Notes under the pieces: generated by a model
What the model saw: the letters and a program-made list of their open reading frames with translations, nothing else
Databases searched by the model: none
Told to the model about the DNA's origin: nothing
Program-made: the position numbers and the translations under genes
Shown: positions 52,756 to 63,905 of the stretch, piece by piece
How the letters are laid out: each line of letters begins with the position of its first letter
How positions within the stretch are numbered: the first letter of the stretch is position 1
Assembly: GCA_933822405.4 (NCBI GenBank)
Contig: CAKOGP040002336.1
Location: forward strand, 86,342 to 150,341
DNA length: 64,000 bases
DNA from: Cylindrotheca closterium
Lineage: Eukaryota; Bacillariophyta; Bacillariophyceae; Bacillariales; Bacillariaceae
Direction of reading: 5' to 3'

Positions 52756-53460
52756 GTATCACACTTCCATGACAGCTGTATAGCTATAGTCATATGATTT
52801 TAGAGGAGCAAATTGCCCTACATCATCATAACCCGTGAGGCACTAGTAGAACGTAATTTGCAAGGATCAAATCAAATGCTATGTCTCAACAGGCAAAGCG
52901 ATACTGTACTTCTTTGTTCTAGCGATTCCTTCAAACCCTCCTCTGGAACAAAAATATAGTCCTTGGTGGAATCGAGCAGTTTCAATCCGCAGTCCAAATC
53001 TCTCAGAATCAGTTCCATTTTGCCAAATTTTCATCTCCCTTTTTTTAATTTAACTTGAAACTCACTGTGTGGTTCAGGGTACTGTTGCCTTGTGGCTAGT
53101 ACCAGGTACTATCTCGTATTCGCAGCTACCATCTTAGTTTCCGCTTTCCTTTCGTTATATATTTTTTAATATTAAATATTAAAATAGAAATCGCCATGAT
53201 TTTACTGCGTATCTTATTTTACATACAAAACAGTATATTTTTAACACGACATCTGCGGCAGAGACGTCGCCGGCCGGCCCATGACTTGAAAATACCGCGG
53301 AGATGATGATGGCACGGTACGGCACGGTACGTGTACGTGTACGTGTACGTATAGAGTACATATATAATACCTCCGGATAATACATACCGCAGCATTGAAC
53401 ACTAATAAAGTTCCAACCAAATCTCAACAAATTCGTCCTCGTCATCCGAAGCACACAACA
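52756..53460. other. Intergenic with GTAC-rich simple repeat
   Basis: No gene seen. A GTACGTGTACGTGTACGT run lies at about 53328-53350, beside GGCACGGTAC repeats (53309-53328). Confidence 0.5.
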
Positions 53461-55615
53461 ATGAAGCCTTACTATATTCGGCATGTAGTAGTTTCCTTCT
53501 ATTGCTTATTGTTCATGTGGGTCCATCCGCATTTGCACACTCCACTATTACCATCCCGACTAGAACTCCAATCCGACACTGACCAACAAGCACTCTTTGA
53601 TGAAGCTTCTGCGAAATGGACCAGCTATGGAGATGCGGTGGATTACAATTTTGCCTATCTTCGTCAAGACGAGACCTTTCCACAGTTTCAAGTGACGGTC
53701 CGGAATTCCACCACGATTGGTGTGGATACCGTTTATGGGCAGCCGCAAGATCGATACGTCTTTACCATGGATCAGTTGTTGGGATACATTTCCGAGTCTC
53801 TCATAATAATGGGAAGCTATGTCTCGCTGCCGATTACGACAAAACGTATGGATACCCGACATTCTGGAGTATCGAAAGTCTCGATGGAAACATCCTAGAA
53901 GGAACGATGGAATCCTTTACCTTTTTCTCCTTGTTGAGAGAGCAACTCAACCGAGGCAAGGCAGCATGGAATGCCTGGAATGACCAACAGGTTGACAACT
54001 ATGATTACACCATTGACATTATTGGATTCCTTTCACCTCCTTATGATACGCCCAAATGTGCAAGTCCGAAATGGCACTGTAGACAGAATATTAGAGGACG
54101 ATACCGGAGTAATGATTGGCAAAACCAAGCTCAACCTCCCGACTATCGATCAGGCCTTTACGAGAATCGAAAATGCCTTGGTGAATTACTATGCCACTAT
54201 GGATGTTACTTTTGATTATGCTTTTGGATATCAACGGGAATATTCCTTACGATTCCCTCTTTGTGGCCGATGGCAATCCAACCTATCAAATCTACGACGT
54301 TGTTCTGGTAGCAAAACAAGATGATGATAATGGAGGAACCATAAAGGAGGACATGGAAAGGGAATGGAATGTTGCCAAATCCTAGTGGGAATCGTTTGGT
54401 CTCGTTAATTATCACTTTGGAATTGTAAAGCAGTGTCGATGTGTATTCCGTGACCCCATATCGCTTCACGTCAGCAACGGTCAAGTGATTCAAATGACCA
54501 ATCGATTTGGCGAACAAGTTTACCAAAACACAACGGGGTACTCTTTGACCATTGAAGACATATTTGGTCTCATCAAGACTGGGATGGACGAAAACTACAG
54601 TACTCTCGATGTGGAGTATGACGACGACTTTCGTGGAGACTATGGATTTCCAAAGAGAGTAGTCCTGGTTGAAAGCGCCGTTAGGGCAGAAGAGGCATAC
54701 ACCTTGACGTTTGACTACTTGGCACCCATTTCGAAATGGCAAAATGAATTGGGAGCTGCCAAAGCATTGTGGTCAAAACAGAACCTTTCAACTTACAATT
54801 ACAGGTTTTTTCGACAGTGTGAATGCATAGAGGAGGCTAACACTGAGGCGCTGGTAAAAGTTGTGGACGGAAATGTAGCTGCCATTGACCTAGGCAGCCC
54901 TACTTTTGGTGAAGCTTTCACCATGGATGGCCTCTTCACCATCATCGAAGACGCTATCAACGCAAAAGCCTTTCGGGTTGACGTCACCTACAACCGAGAA
55001 TACGGTTATCCCATCTCTGTATACATTGATTATGAAGAAATGGTCGTAGGTGCAGATTTCATTATCAGTGCCTGGGCATTGACACCGCTCACGAAATGGC
55101 AAACTGAATTGGAAGCTGGTAAACTCTTGTGGTCAGAACAGAACCTCAAGACTTATGATCACACGTGTCAGCGATCCTGTAGATGCCCTGATGGGATGCA
55201 TCAACAATTATGTGAATGCTCTGATGAGTCTCAGCTTGCCAAGTTGGTACAAGTTGTGGATGGAAAGGTATTCGCCGTTGATGGTAGTCCGGTCCAGGCT
55301 ACACAACGATCCTCCTCCGCTTCTTTGGATGAGGTTCCCACCTTGGGTGGGCTCTTCACCATCATCCAAGAAGCTATCAATGGCAATGCCTTTCGGGTTG
55401 ACGTAGACTACGACCCAGAATACGCTTATCCCGTCTTGATTGATTTCACAAGAGATCCCGCAGATGAAGAATGCATCATATCAGCCATTTTGGAGGAAGT
55501 AAAGGATGGTGGTGCCCGCGAAGATTCAGGTCCCGCATCTTCTGCACTGAAAACTACAACCACCCTGATGGGTCATCTTGGAATTGCCTCGCTTCTTCTT
55601 TGTATGATATGGTAG
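53461..55615 (+). pseudogene. Decayed tandem copy of the DUF6174 protein
   Basis: Starts with an ATG at 53461 and a signal-like N-terminus, then follows the upstream gene through unit 1. The frame breaks near 53802 (indel after E-S-L), again near 54055 (one base lost), and near 54250 (two bases lost); a TAG at 54383-54385 then interrupts the unit beginning W-E-S-F-G-L-V-N-Y-H-F. The rest (54386-55615) is open for about 410 codons and ends in the same hydrophobic tail (G-H-L-G-I-A-S-L-L-L-C). The order of units differs from the intact gene. The first 221 bases of unit 1 are nearly identical to it. A shorter protein starting at 54485 could still be made. Confidence 0.75.
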
Positions 55616-55758
55616 GTGTCAAACCGCCATTGCAGCAGCAAAACGATAAGCGTATCCTTTTAGTAGCAAATGGCCTTGCATCATAGCCCGTGATGCACTA
55701 CTATAATTCAGAGTATAGTTTCTTAAATCCAAAATAAAATCCTGTGCTGATTGCACTG

Positions 55759-57290
55759 TCAACAGGCAAAGCGATACTGTTTTGTCCGAGCGACTTCCTT
55801 CAGCCCCTCTGGAACAAAAAAGTAATTCTCTAATAGTCCCCGGTGAAATCGAGCGTTTGCAGCAATGACAGAGTAGGTCGACACCTCGGTCCCAATGAAA
55901 ATATCTGAATGAATGGCTAGAAACATGTTGACAATCCCTCCTGAAATCGACGAGTACCGTTTGTAGAATGGATCGCCTGCCTCTTCCACGAGCGAGGATC
56001 CCGCTTCCACAACGTTGACTCGCCCATCCCACATTCCTTCATTTACGACACGATTGATCACTTTTAGATTCTGGTGATTGAGGACAGTATATTTGTCAAT
56101 ATTAGTGGTTCGTTTCGATTCATCTTCCATGTACTTTCTATTGAATTGCATCAATACTGTATTGACTGGTGGTTCTGGAAACTGTTTATAGATTCCATCA
56201 AGAATCTCAGTGAGATTCCATACTTTCAAGGACTGCCGATATATGGAGTACAAATAAGTGTGAGATCGTACTACTGTATATGTAGTTATCCGGCACATCC
56301 GATTTCTTGAAAGCTTACCGTACAAACGCGATCTTGTCTCGCCATGTCAGGCTCCACCCGGGCATGAAACGCCATAAACTTGCCCCCTGCCCCAAGTTTG
56401 GCTTTCTCCCTGTCCACCAAATGCTGTAAGAACGGATGTGGCTTCAAGGCCCCAGCAATCATTGGTTTGTAAAAGGAAAACTGTCGTGTCTTTTCAGGAT
56501 GGTTGCTGTTTCGATCATGAAATCTCATCATTTGGTTGTAGGAATTGAGACTCTGGTGACGGTTTTGTCCGCTCGGAGCTGGTTTGGTAATGCTTCGGTT
56601 TTCCCAGACGTCCCAGGTGACATTGTACGTCACTTCTGGTACCTTGATGCGAATGCCTCCTTCCATCTCAATGACTTTCCCTACCTCCATTACATGCGGA
56701 TGATACTTCGGGTCATATTTCACTAGTCGTGGAACATTCGGGTAAAATGTATTCCAATGCGCAACATCCCACAACTTGTGGTGGGAAATCTTTTCATTCG
56801 TCCCAAATGTATCTTTCCATAGAATACTTGGATCTAAATACTGTCGATAACCTTCGGATGCAGCCAGTGATAGAATGCCCAAGAATCGCATGAGCTGATT
56901 GTTCAGACCAGAGTAGAATTCGAATACATAGCTGGCTGTTTCGATATCCGGAAGAACTTCCATTGCTTCTTGCAGCTGGTGTTCATACGCATCAGCATTG
57001 TAAACTTGAAGTTGGTTCGCCGATGCGGAATCAGGTGCTTGCTGTGCTTGCTCCGGTACCGCAGCGTGTTCTTCTTCTTGAGGTTGAGACAAATCATTAC
57101 TTGCACGTGAACGGGGAGTCTGATAGCCGCTGTCGTCACGGCCCTGCGGAAGGATGGCGATAAGGTTGGAACTCCGACTGATGGATGGAATGCAAAGCAG
57201 CAAAAGAATGGCTAAAACCTTTGCCTTATTAGTCAATCTCGTTACTGATTTCTTCCGTCTCCCTTTCGGAATATGATTGAATGTATCCAT
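55759..57290 (-). CDS. O-fucosyltransferase-like type II membrane glycosyltransferase
   Basis: Exons 57290-56319 and 56232-55759 join in phase 0 (86-bp intron) to 481 residues. A basic N-terminus and one hydrophobic segment (about 24-40, V-L-A-I-L-L-L-L-C-I) form a signal anchor for Golgi-type type II topology. The luminal part has S-G-L-N-N-Q-L-M-R-F near residue 125, then F-M-A-F-H-A-R-V-E-P-D-M near 305, and in exon 2 D-I-F-I-G-T-E-V-S-T-Y-S near 440. These resemble the three conserved regions of GDP-fucose protein O-fucosyltransferase-like enzymes, with Arg in H-A-R-V-E as the expected catalytic or donor-binding residue. Family assignment is moderate; the acceptor is unknown. Confidence 0.65.
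56233..56318 (-). other. Intron of the fucosyltransferase-like gene
   Basis: Minus-strand GTAAGC donor after D-R-V-C-T and CGGCAG acceptor before S-L-K-V-W; 86 bp, phase 0. Reading through gives a stop after ten codons. Confidence 0.8.
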
Positions 57291-57591
57291 TGGCGATAAG
57301 ACCGTCTATCGGCGCATGGTATAATATAATGAAGGACAATGACTCAACTGAACAATGATCAATATCGATTTTGCATAATAATATTTTGTCATTTTTATTT
57401 TCCTCACAATGAACCTATACAGAAGGGGGACAGACAGACCTTCCTACTCCTACTCAATCGAAGGTATCCGCTTGGTACCTCATACATGGTAGATTTGAAT
57501 ATAGGGAATAATACACTCCAGTATAGATGCTTGGTTGAAAGCAGTAGAAAGTTAAGAGACAGAGCAAATGACTCCGAAAAGTGATTATATA

Positions 57592-58812
57592 TTATGATTG
57601 CACGGGAAAAAGGATTGGGTCCTTATCTTCCAGTAGCTGTTGGCCAGATAATCCCATATCATTGGGCACAAAGGCGAACACAGGCAGAAATTGTGCTGGA
57701 CTCAGTGTAGTGGAATAGCAGTTGAAAAGTTCCTCTCCCGCCTCCAAGTCTCGCTTTGCTGTAACTCGGATGTCGCCAGTGGCTGGATTTGTCGAGTGTG
57801 AAATGTTTTCTTGGGCCTCGTCCTTATGCTGAGTCATATCCAAAAGAGGTATTAGCTTCATACAGTCTGTTTCTTCATCCTCGAATGCTCTTGATAAAAG
57901 CATACAAAAGGCAGATCGAAGTGCAATCTCAATCTTCTCTAGTGCTCTGGCTTTAGTCTGTTCGTCCATATCCACGGCTGTACCATTAATTTCATCTCGA
58001 TTGATATAATAGTTTAGAAAGAGCCCCTTGATGTTTTCAACGGCATTCGAAACTTGCATTCTCGTGGATATTACTTCTTCGTCAATACTAGATCCTTTGA
58101 GTAATCGGTTCGTCTCCCCGTCGGTCCACCACAGTGGATGGTCGTCGGTCCAAGGCAAACAATCGAGATACTCCTGCCAATTCGAGGATTTGCAAGAATC
58201 GTTTTGCCTCTCAAAGATACCATCGATCTGACCACAAGCTTCTTTGGCGACAAACCCAGCCAAGGTGGCAAGTTTGGCTCCAGGACCACCAACGTCTGTC
58301 AGATACATGAATTCAGGGCCCAAGGATTCGTCGTCCCATGCATTTTCAATGCTGATTATTTTGTCGTGTGGAATGGTCATGATGAGTTCATTTCGTTGGA
58401 AGGATCGATTTACGAATATACCATTCCCATTGCCGATCGTCGAAGAACCAATAGTCACGGGCGGTGGTTCATCATTGGGTGTTTCCGATTCATTGTTGGT
58501 GGACAGTAATGCCCATTCCACGAGTCTTTCAGAGGAACCTTTGTTGCGTTGGAGCAAAGCCTCTCGTTTTGACAGCATCTCGTCATCAATATCTTGGTTG
58601 ATATCGACTTGTGCAGAAAGGAAAGTTAGGTGTCGACGGCTTGATAGTCTTTGATGGGCAACATCATTATTATTATTATCAGACGATGGAGAAATAACTT
58701 GATGGATTTGAGTATCCGAAAATCCGTGACACATCATGCTTTTTCCCTTGATTAATGCAAAGATGCAGAGTGCTGAGATGACTGTTGCATAACGAGGCTT
58801 TGAAAAAATCAT
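57592..58812 (-). CDS. SET-domain protein (LSMT/SETD-like lysine methyltransferase)
   Basis: 406 residues, ATG at 58812. The N-terminus is hydrophobic (V-I-S-A-L-C-I-F-A-L-I) and is followed by C-H-G-F-S-D, so it may be secreted or plastid-targeted. The SET region has G-N-G-I-F-V-N-R-S-F near 125, an insert with W-Q-E-Y-L-D-C-L-P, L-I-P-L-L-D-M-T-Q-H near 325 (the position of the N-H-x-x motif), and A-G-E-E-L-F-N-C-Y-S near 375. This matches the split SET domain of Rubisco LSMT/SETD3-type enzymes, which methylate non-histone proteins. The Asn-His pair is Q-H here, so activity is uncertain. Confidence 0.75.
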   Translation of the reverse strand: MIFSKPRYATVISALCIFALIKGKSMMCHGFSDTQIHQVISPSSDNNNNDVAHQRLSSRRHLTFLSAQVDINQDIDDEMLSKREALLQRNKGSSERLVEWALLSTNNESETPNDEPPPVTIGSSTIGNGNGIFVNRSFQRNELIMTIPHDKIISIENAWDDESLGPEFMYLTDVGGPGAKLATLAGFVAKEACGQIDGIFERQNDSCKSSNWQEYLDCLPWTDDHPLWWTDGETNRLLKGSSIDEEVISTRMQVSNAVENIKGLFLNYYINRDEINGTAVDMDEQTKARALEKIEIALRSAFCMLLSRAFEDEETDCMKLIPLLDMTQHKDEAQENISHSTNPATGDIRVTAKRDLEAGEELFNCYSTTLSPAQFLPVFAFVPNDMGLSGQQLLEDKDPILFPVQS

Positions 58813-60008
58813 CGTTAAAAAGAACTATGTTGTTAGGTTGAGTATATTTCACAATAGAGGAGAGGTCATGTCAAAATTAAAATGCACCGCATCAAAGGGT
58901 TTGAAAAAATCGGACTAGTCGACTTCGAGCCATTGTGAATCAAATTTCAAATTGAATAAAATATTTTCAGCTCAGAGAGTAAAAGTGTGACGATTCCGCT
59001 ATCCTATCGTCAATCAAATTCTTGTGAGCGATGATGCGACTGGAACAAAGCGTCCAGAATTTGAAATTCCCAATTTCGTGACCGAGGAATGCATTCGAAC
59101 CATCGGTGGTGGTCGTGCTGGTGGTGGCTTCTTCTTTGTTCTACATTTTGATAATCGATTTCGAACATTCCTACCGTGGAATGCTGCGATTGGGGGGAAC
59201 CAAGTTGCAGCCAAAACAGAACAATCACTACCAGGTACCTGATACAGTACCTTGGTGGGAGGCTGTGTATTTATTGACATAAAACGGTACCAGGTACTCT
59301 ACCTCATGGTACCTGGTACCATTCCGGTATCGTACTGTACGGTACAAGATAGGATCGGGTGAATACGTCCGTCCTCCTTTCCATTTCCGCCATCCAATGC
59401 TGTATCAAAACAACAATGGAAACGCGTTTTTCGTAGAAACGCCGTTTTCATGCCCGTTTTCATGTTTTTTGATGCACGATAGGATGGCGGAAACGGAAAA
59501 CTTCATTTTCATACAAAACAGATATTCCGTTGTGTCTCGATGACAATGCCACCAGTCAGTGCTCAATTTCAGCAAGATCTTCATTCTGGTACAGTACGAG
59601 CAGCAAACGAAATGAAACCATATGCTGAGAGAATCAAGAAAATCCTTTCGTTATATTACAACGGTACAAGTATGACAGAGGACATTCTAGTCTGATGCCC
59701 AGTCTTGACTTGGACTGGTACCATGAATGCAAAGACCTCCGATGATCGTAAATATTCTGTGTCATGTAATCGTAAAAGACAATATTGCCGATAATCTACG
59801 TAGTACCAACAAGGTCCTAGATAGTAGTAGTAATATACATGTTCCTTTCAAAATTTTAAAAATCGTTAGCACTAGCAGCTTGATTGAACAAGTTTGTGCA
59901 ACAATCGATCAGGCCTGGGTGGCCAATACTTGGAATGCGTGAAATAGCTGATGTACATCTGTCACCATCTTTAGATAGCTGGTGGTGAATGAACTTGCAT
60001 TTAAAAAT
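58813..60008. other. Intergenic with a 110-bp inverted-repeat structure
   Basis: No gene seen. TTTCCGCCATCC at 59384-59395 is the exact reverse complement of 59482-59493; the 86 bases between are rich in GTTTTC/GAAAAC-type words. GGTACC-rich sequence lies at about 59233-59345. Confidence 0.5.
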
Positions 60009-60566
60009 TCACCTAATTGAGGAAATCCCATGGATCTTAAAAGCTGCTGTTTCGTCGCGAAGTGCCATCTCAACCGACTCATCAATGCAGTATGCTGTAA
60101 ATGCATTGTAGACACGCGCAATCATTTCGGCGTTTTGTTCTCCGTAGCCAAACTGGGCATCCTGTTCGTCAAGAACGGCACCAATAGCTTCACTTCGTTT
60201 CACCTTCTTTTGGGATCGGTAAAACTTCTCTTCTAAGCCGCGCAAGCAAATGTCCTCGGCGGATACCTCAATTCTGCCAGACATGACCGACTTGGCCAGC
60301 TGTTTGTATTCTGCCCTCATGACCGTGTGATCGAGACGGGTGTACCAGACGTCAGCAATCTCGCTGGTCTCCATGTCGCTGATACACGGGATTTCTTGGA
60401 TTTCAATGTTGTCAGAAAATCTGACACACCTTTTCCCCATCACGACTGTTTCTTCTTCATCACTCTCAAAGATATCGTCTTCCCAAGAGAAATTCATCTC
60501 ATCCTTGAGGAACGCGACAAGCGAGTTGGATTTATACATTTTCATTTGGTTCTTAGGAGTATGCAT
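60009..60566 (-). CDS. Family B protein, copy B2
   Basis: 185 residues from the ATG at 60566 (M-H-T-P-K-N-Q-M-K-M, as in B3); the frame extends further upstream only with non-ATG or unconserved starts. It has V-R-F-S-D-N, I-P-C-I-S-D-M-E-T-S-E-I-A-D-V-W-Y-T, L-R-G-L-E-E-K-F, D-E-Q-D-A-Q-F-G-Y-G-E and a terminal helix A-L-R-D-E-T-A. It is one of two B genes on this strand. Function unknown. Confidence 0.75.
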   Translation of the reverse strand: MHTPKNQMKMYKSNSLVAFLKDEMNFSWEDDIFESDEEETVVMGKRCVRFSDNIEIQEIPCISDMETSEIADVWYTRLDHTVMRAEYKQLAKSVMSGRIEVSAEDICLRGLEEKFYRSQKKVKRSEAIGAVLDEQDAQFGYGEQNAEMIARVYNAFTAYCIDESVEMALRDETAAFKIHGISSIR

Positions 60567-61478
60567 GATGTAAATAACTTGCACTTTGTCAAATTGTGGG
60601 CGTAAGCTTTGGTTCACATTACGGTATCTTGAATTTCCAACGTGGCCACAGTTGCAGTACCTGGTATACCAGGCGGAAGATGTAGTGTTCTTCATTCTAT
60701 GGGAGCCCGTTATTTTCTTCTTCAAAGAAGTCTATTTTGCTCGTTGCGAAGTTTGTCAATGACTGAAAAATATCAGTTCGATGTTACCGTACCACCACAG
60801 ATATTTGGTCACAAATGTCCGATCCCCAAACGATAAAAAAGACTTCGAGAACTTTGGTGGTTACAGAGCATCATGCGTTTTCCTTGATGAGCCTAAAATT
60901 TGGATACCGGTATATATATTATCCCTGTGAAGTCAATTATTGAGGAGCCAATTTTTCAGTACGCGTTTGCAAAGTTCGTCAATATGACTGGGACTGGAAT
61001 GTCCATTCTCCAACCGATTACACAAGACGCATTGGAGAACTGGAAAGGTTGCGAGAAGTCCAATTCTTTTGAAGTGTGGTCGTGAATCGGTCATGTCTGT
61101 CCAAGGATCAATGGCCGCAGGTGCTTCTGATGCTTGTTCCTTTGCAGCAGAATTGAAACAGTTGATGCATGGGTTGGGGCTATTGGTGGTACTGGAACTC
61201 GTCTAGCTTGGATATATAGTATTTTATGTCATTGAAGAGCGTCCCTCCTCTGGTCCGTCTCCGCCATCCTGGAACTAGTGCCCAATAGTGTCAAAGCATA
61301 GGTCTGAAACAAACCGATTCAAGTTCTTGAAAAGCCATGACTGGACGTCCGTCCCAATCACAAAGGAGCAGCATCTTTAAGAACTGATAAAAGCTATGAA
61401 AATGGTAGAACATACTGTATATAATACTCCGTTCTATATTTTCAAAATTGTTAACCCGCTTTGTTTGAGTAAGAAAAC
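60567..61478. other. Spacer between B2 and B3
   Basis: No gene seen. The part next to 60566 resembles the 5' flank of B3 (a GTGGCCAC-containing block). A TACCGGTA palindrome lies at 60905-60912. Confidence 0.5.
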
Positions 61479-62129
61479 CTATGCAGCAACCAATGTTGGG
61501 CTTCCTAAACCTGGAATGCCTAAGATCGCTGACGTGTATCTTTCATCTTCAGGTGATGGAGAACTTAAACTTGAAATCGAAAAAGGAATCCCGCCGTGGA
61601 TCTCAGTAGCTGTTACTTGATCTCGAAGTGCGACCTTGACTGCCTCCTCAATGCAGTGGGCTGCAAATTCATGGTAGATTTGTGCAATCATCTCGGGGGC
61701 TTGTTCTCCATAGGCAAATTGGGCATCTTGCTCGTTCAGGACGGCACCAATAGCTTCACTTCGGTTGATCTTCTTTTTGCTTCGGTGAAGTTTCTCTTCC
61801 AAGCCGCGCAAGCAAATGTCGTTAGATACCTCAATTCTGCCAGACGTGACCGACTTGGCTAGCTCTCTACACTCTGACTTCATGGTGGCGAAGTACTGAT
61901 GGCAGTACCAGACATCAGAAATCTCACTGGTCTCCAGGTCGCTGATACAAGGGATTTCTTGGATGGAAATATTGTTAGAAAATCTAATACTCGTTTTGCG
62001 CATGACGACTGTTTCTTCTTCATCGCTGTCGAAGAGATCGTCTTCCCAGGAGAAACTCATGTCATCCTTGAGGAACGTTGCAAGCGAGTTTGCTTTGATC
62101 ATTTTCATTTGATTCTTAGGAGTATGCAT
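61479..62129 (-). CDS. Family B protein, copy B3
   Basis: 216 residues, ATG at 62129. Motifs as in B1 and B2: F-S-W-E-D-D-L-F-D, I-R-F-S-N-N, E-I-S-D-V-W-Y, L-R-G-L-E-E-K-L, N-E-Q-D-A-Q-F-A-Y-G-E and A-L-R-D-Q. The C-terminus is about 30 residues longer than in B1 and B2: an indel near the end keeps a frame open through sequence that is 3' flank in B1. It stands 809 bp downstream (on its strand) of the broken A gene, the same order as A3-B1. Confidence 0.75.
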   Translation of the reverse strand: MHTPKNQMKMIKANSLATFLKDDMSFSWEDDLFDSDEEETVVMRKTSIRFSNNISIQEIPCISDLETSEISDVWYCHQYFATMKSECRELAKSVTSGRIEVSNDICLRGLEEKLHRSKKKINRSEAIGAVLNEQDAQFAYGEQAPEMIAQIYHEFAAHCIEEAVKVALRDQVTATEIHGGIPFSISSLSSPSPEDERYTSAILGIPGLGSPTLVAA

Positions 62130-62937
62130 GATGAATTGATAGTTTTGGAATTATGAGAACGTTTCGCTCGTTGTAAAAATTGTGAGCATAGCGGGTAATC
62201 TTCGCAGTGTCCGACGTGGCCACAATGAAAAAATCACGAGGCGAAACATGTACTATTCTTTATCATGTATGATTTTCGCTATCTCTAATTAGTTTTGAAA
62301 TCTGGGGTCTTTAAAGCTAAGAAATGCTCCGAAAACGGTCTGATTTTTCTCCCGCCAAGTTTCGCAATTTTGTGTTTTCAGATTGGTGAAATTTGTCATC
62401 CGCAACTAAAATATCACGATTATGCTTCAATTGTCATGAGTACACTACCGCGTACACGGCGTACCACCAACAAATCTCTGATATTTTAAAATAGTGTTGT
62501 GCGAAAATAGTTTTCCTTTTAACCGACAGCTGATTCATCCTTTCACTACTCCTAGTCTCGGTACCACTATCTCTACCTACGGCAATCAGTGAGCGGGAAT
62601 GTGCAAAGAAAAGCAAATCGGTATAAGCACTGATATATTAGCTTTTCATTGTATGGTGGCTTCCATTGACTTGCTGCAAAGAACCACCATAACAGATGAT
62701 GATTCCTTCTTTCAAAATTCTAGTCTACTCGTATTATCTGTACCTACTGTGCGGTTGCCGGTGAGATGGAATGTAAAAATTAGCGTATCATTTTCGGTAA
62801 AAGCACAGTGACATGAGATAGCAGCGTTCAATGGGAAGCTTCCAGTTAATTGTTACCCCGCAGTAGTAGCTAATGAAAATTTGCATGCATTTATTTTCAA
62901 ATGGACTCTGCTAACAGAATCGTAGATACCGCCATCA
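62130..62937. other. Spacer between the broken A gene and B3
   Basis: No gene seen. The left end is the B3 5' flank, with blocks shared with the B1 flank and the relic at 32 kb. Confidence 0.5.
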
Positions 62938-63503
62938 TCACTCGCTGCTCCATCTGCAAGATCGCTTGCCTTCAGCTGAAGCTTCGAAAATGGCTCGGTT
63001 GTCCGAAGCCCATTCACGGTACACAGTGAAGGCAGCTAGTTGATCGCCAATTGCAGCACGAAGTGCCAAAAGTACGCTTTCTGTAGAGTTAGACTGAGAA
63101 GCGAAAGCAATTCGTTTGCAATTGAAGTCATCGAGTTCTAACTGATCGTCTTGCTCCTTTAGGACACTGTCAATGACTGCCCACACTCGCTTCTCGGATT
63201 GTATGCTCCCTTTTCTTGTCTGGCATTCCAAACCTCGTAGGGAAGAGGGCAGTTGTTTCTTGTTCTGCTCTTTTCTCTCTAACCGTCTTACCAGGCGCCG
63301 TCTGTCGGATTCCATTCGATATCGATCATCAGGTGTGTAAAAGCATTGAATTCGAGTAATCTCTCCTAGAGAGCACGTGAACTACTGTTCTCATGTGGCG
63401 TGGAAAATGGACCTTTCTTCTACTGCTGGATGGTGCCAGTTGGTGAGGAATCTCGGCTGATAGCTTGGGAGCTTGTATGATTGTTGCAACTGCGGTCGAC
63501 ATC
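62938..63503 (-). pseudogene. Family A copy A4, broken by an 11-bp deletion
   Basis: On the minus strand an ATG at 63503 starts M-S-T-A-V-A-T-I and runs through R-K-V-H-F-P-R-H and R-R-D-Y-S-N-S. There, 11 bases present in A1-A3 (the codons for E-L-R-E) are missing near 63348, and the frame ends at a TGA shortly after. The remainder (63315-62938) is intact in another frame: basic helix, L-R-G-L-E, V-L-K-E-Q-D-D-Q, A-L-R-A-A-I-G-D-Q. A short product from the internal Met at 63315 is possible but would lack the V-x-F / F-Y-T half. Confidence 0.8.
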
Positions 63504-63905
63504 TTTTTTAGTAAAAAATGGAGGAGAAATTATTTGCACGAAAATGTGAGGGTAATATCGGTTTTCTTCCAGTGTCCAGGATCGAGGATAAAATCAGCGC
63601 GTTCAACTTCTTCTGCTCTGCTGGAGTCTGAACCCGTTTCAGGATTTTTCGATTTCCAAAAACATTATTGCGACATCGTGAATAGTTCAATATAGAGGAT
63701 AGCCAACTGGCTCCTTTCGTTCCGTTCCGTTCCGTTCCGTTCCCTTCGGCTACAGTACAGTACTATAAGGTGGGCTGTGACGCTGCGCTGAGGGTCGCGC
63801 TATATGTTCGACTCATAGGACCAGCTTTCGATTCTCCGAAGAGTGTGTAATCTGTGAAGACTTGCTTGTATGGAAGTGTAAGAATATCCAGTACCTGTGA
63901 CAAAT
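63504..63905. other. Intergenic with TTCCG microsatellite
   Basis: No gene seen. A (GTTCC)n run lies at about 63717-63743. Confidence 0.5.
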
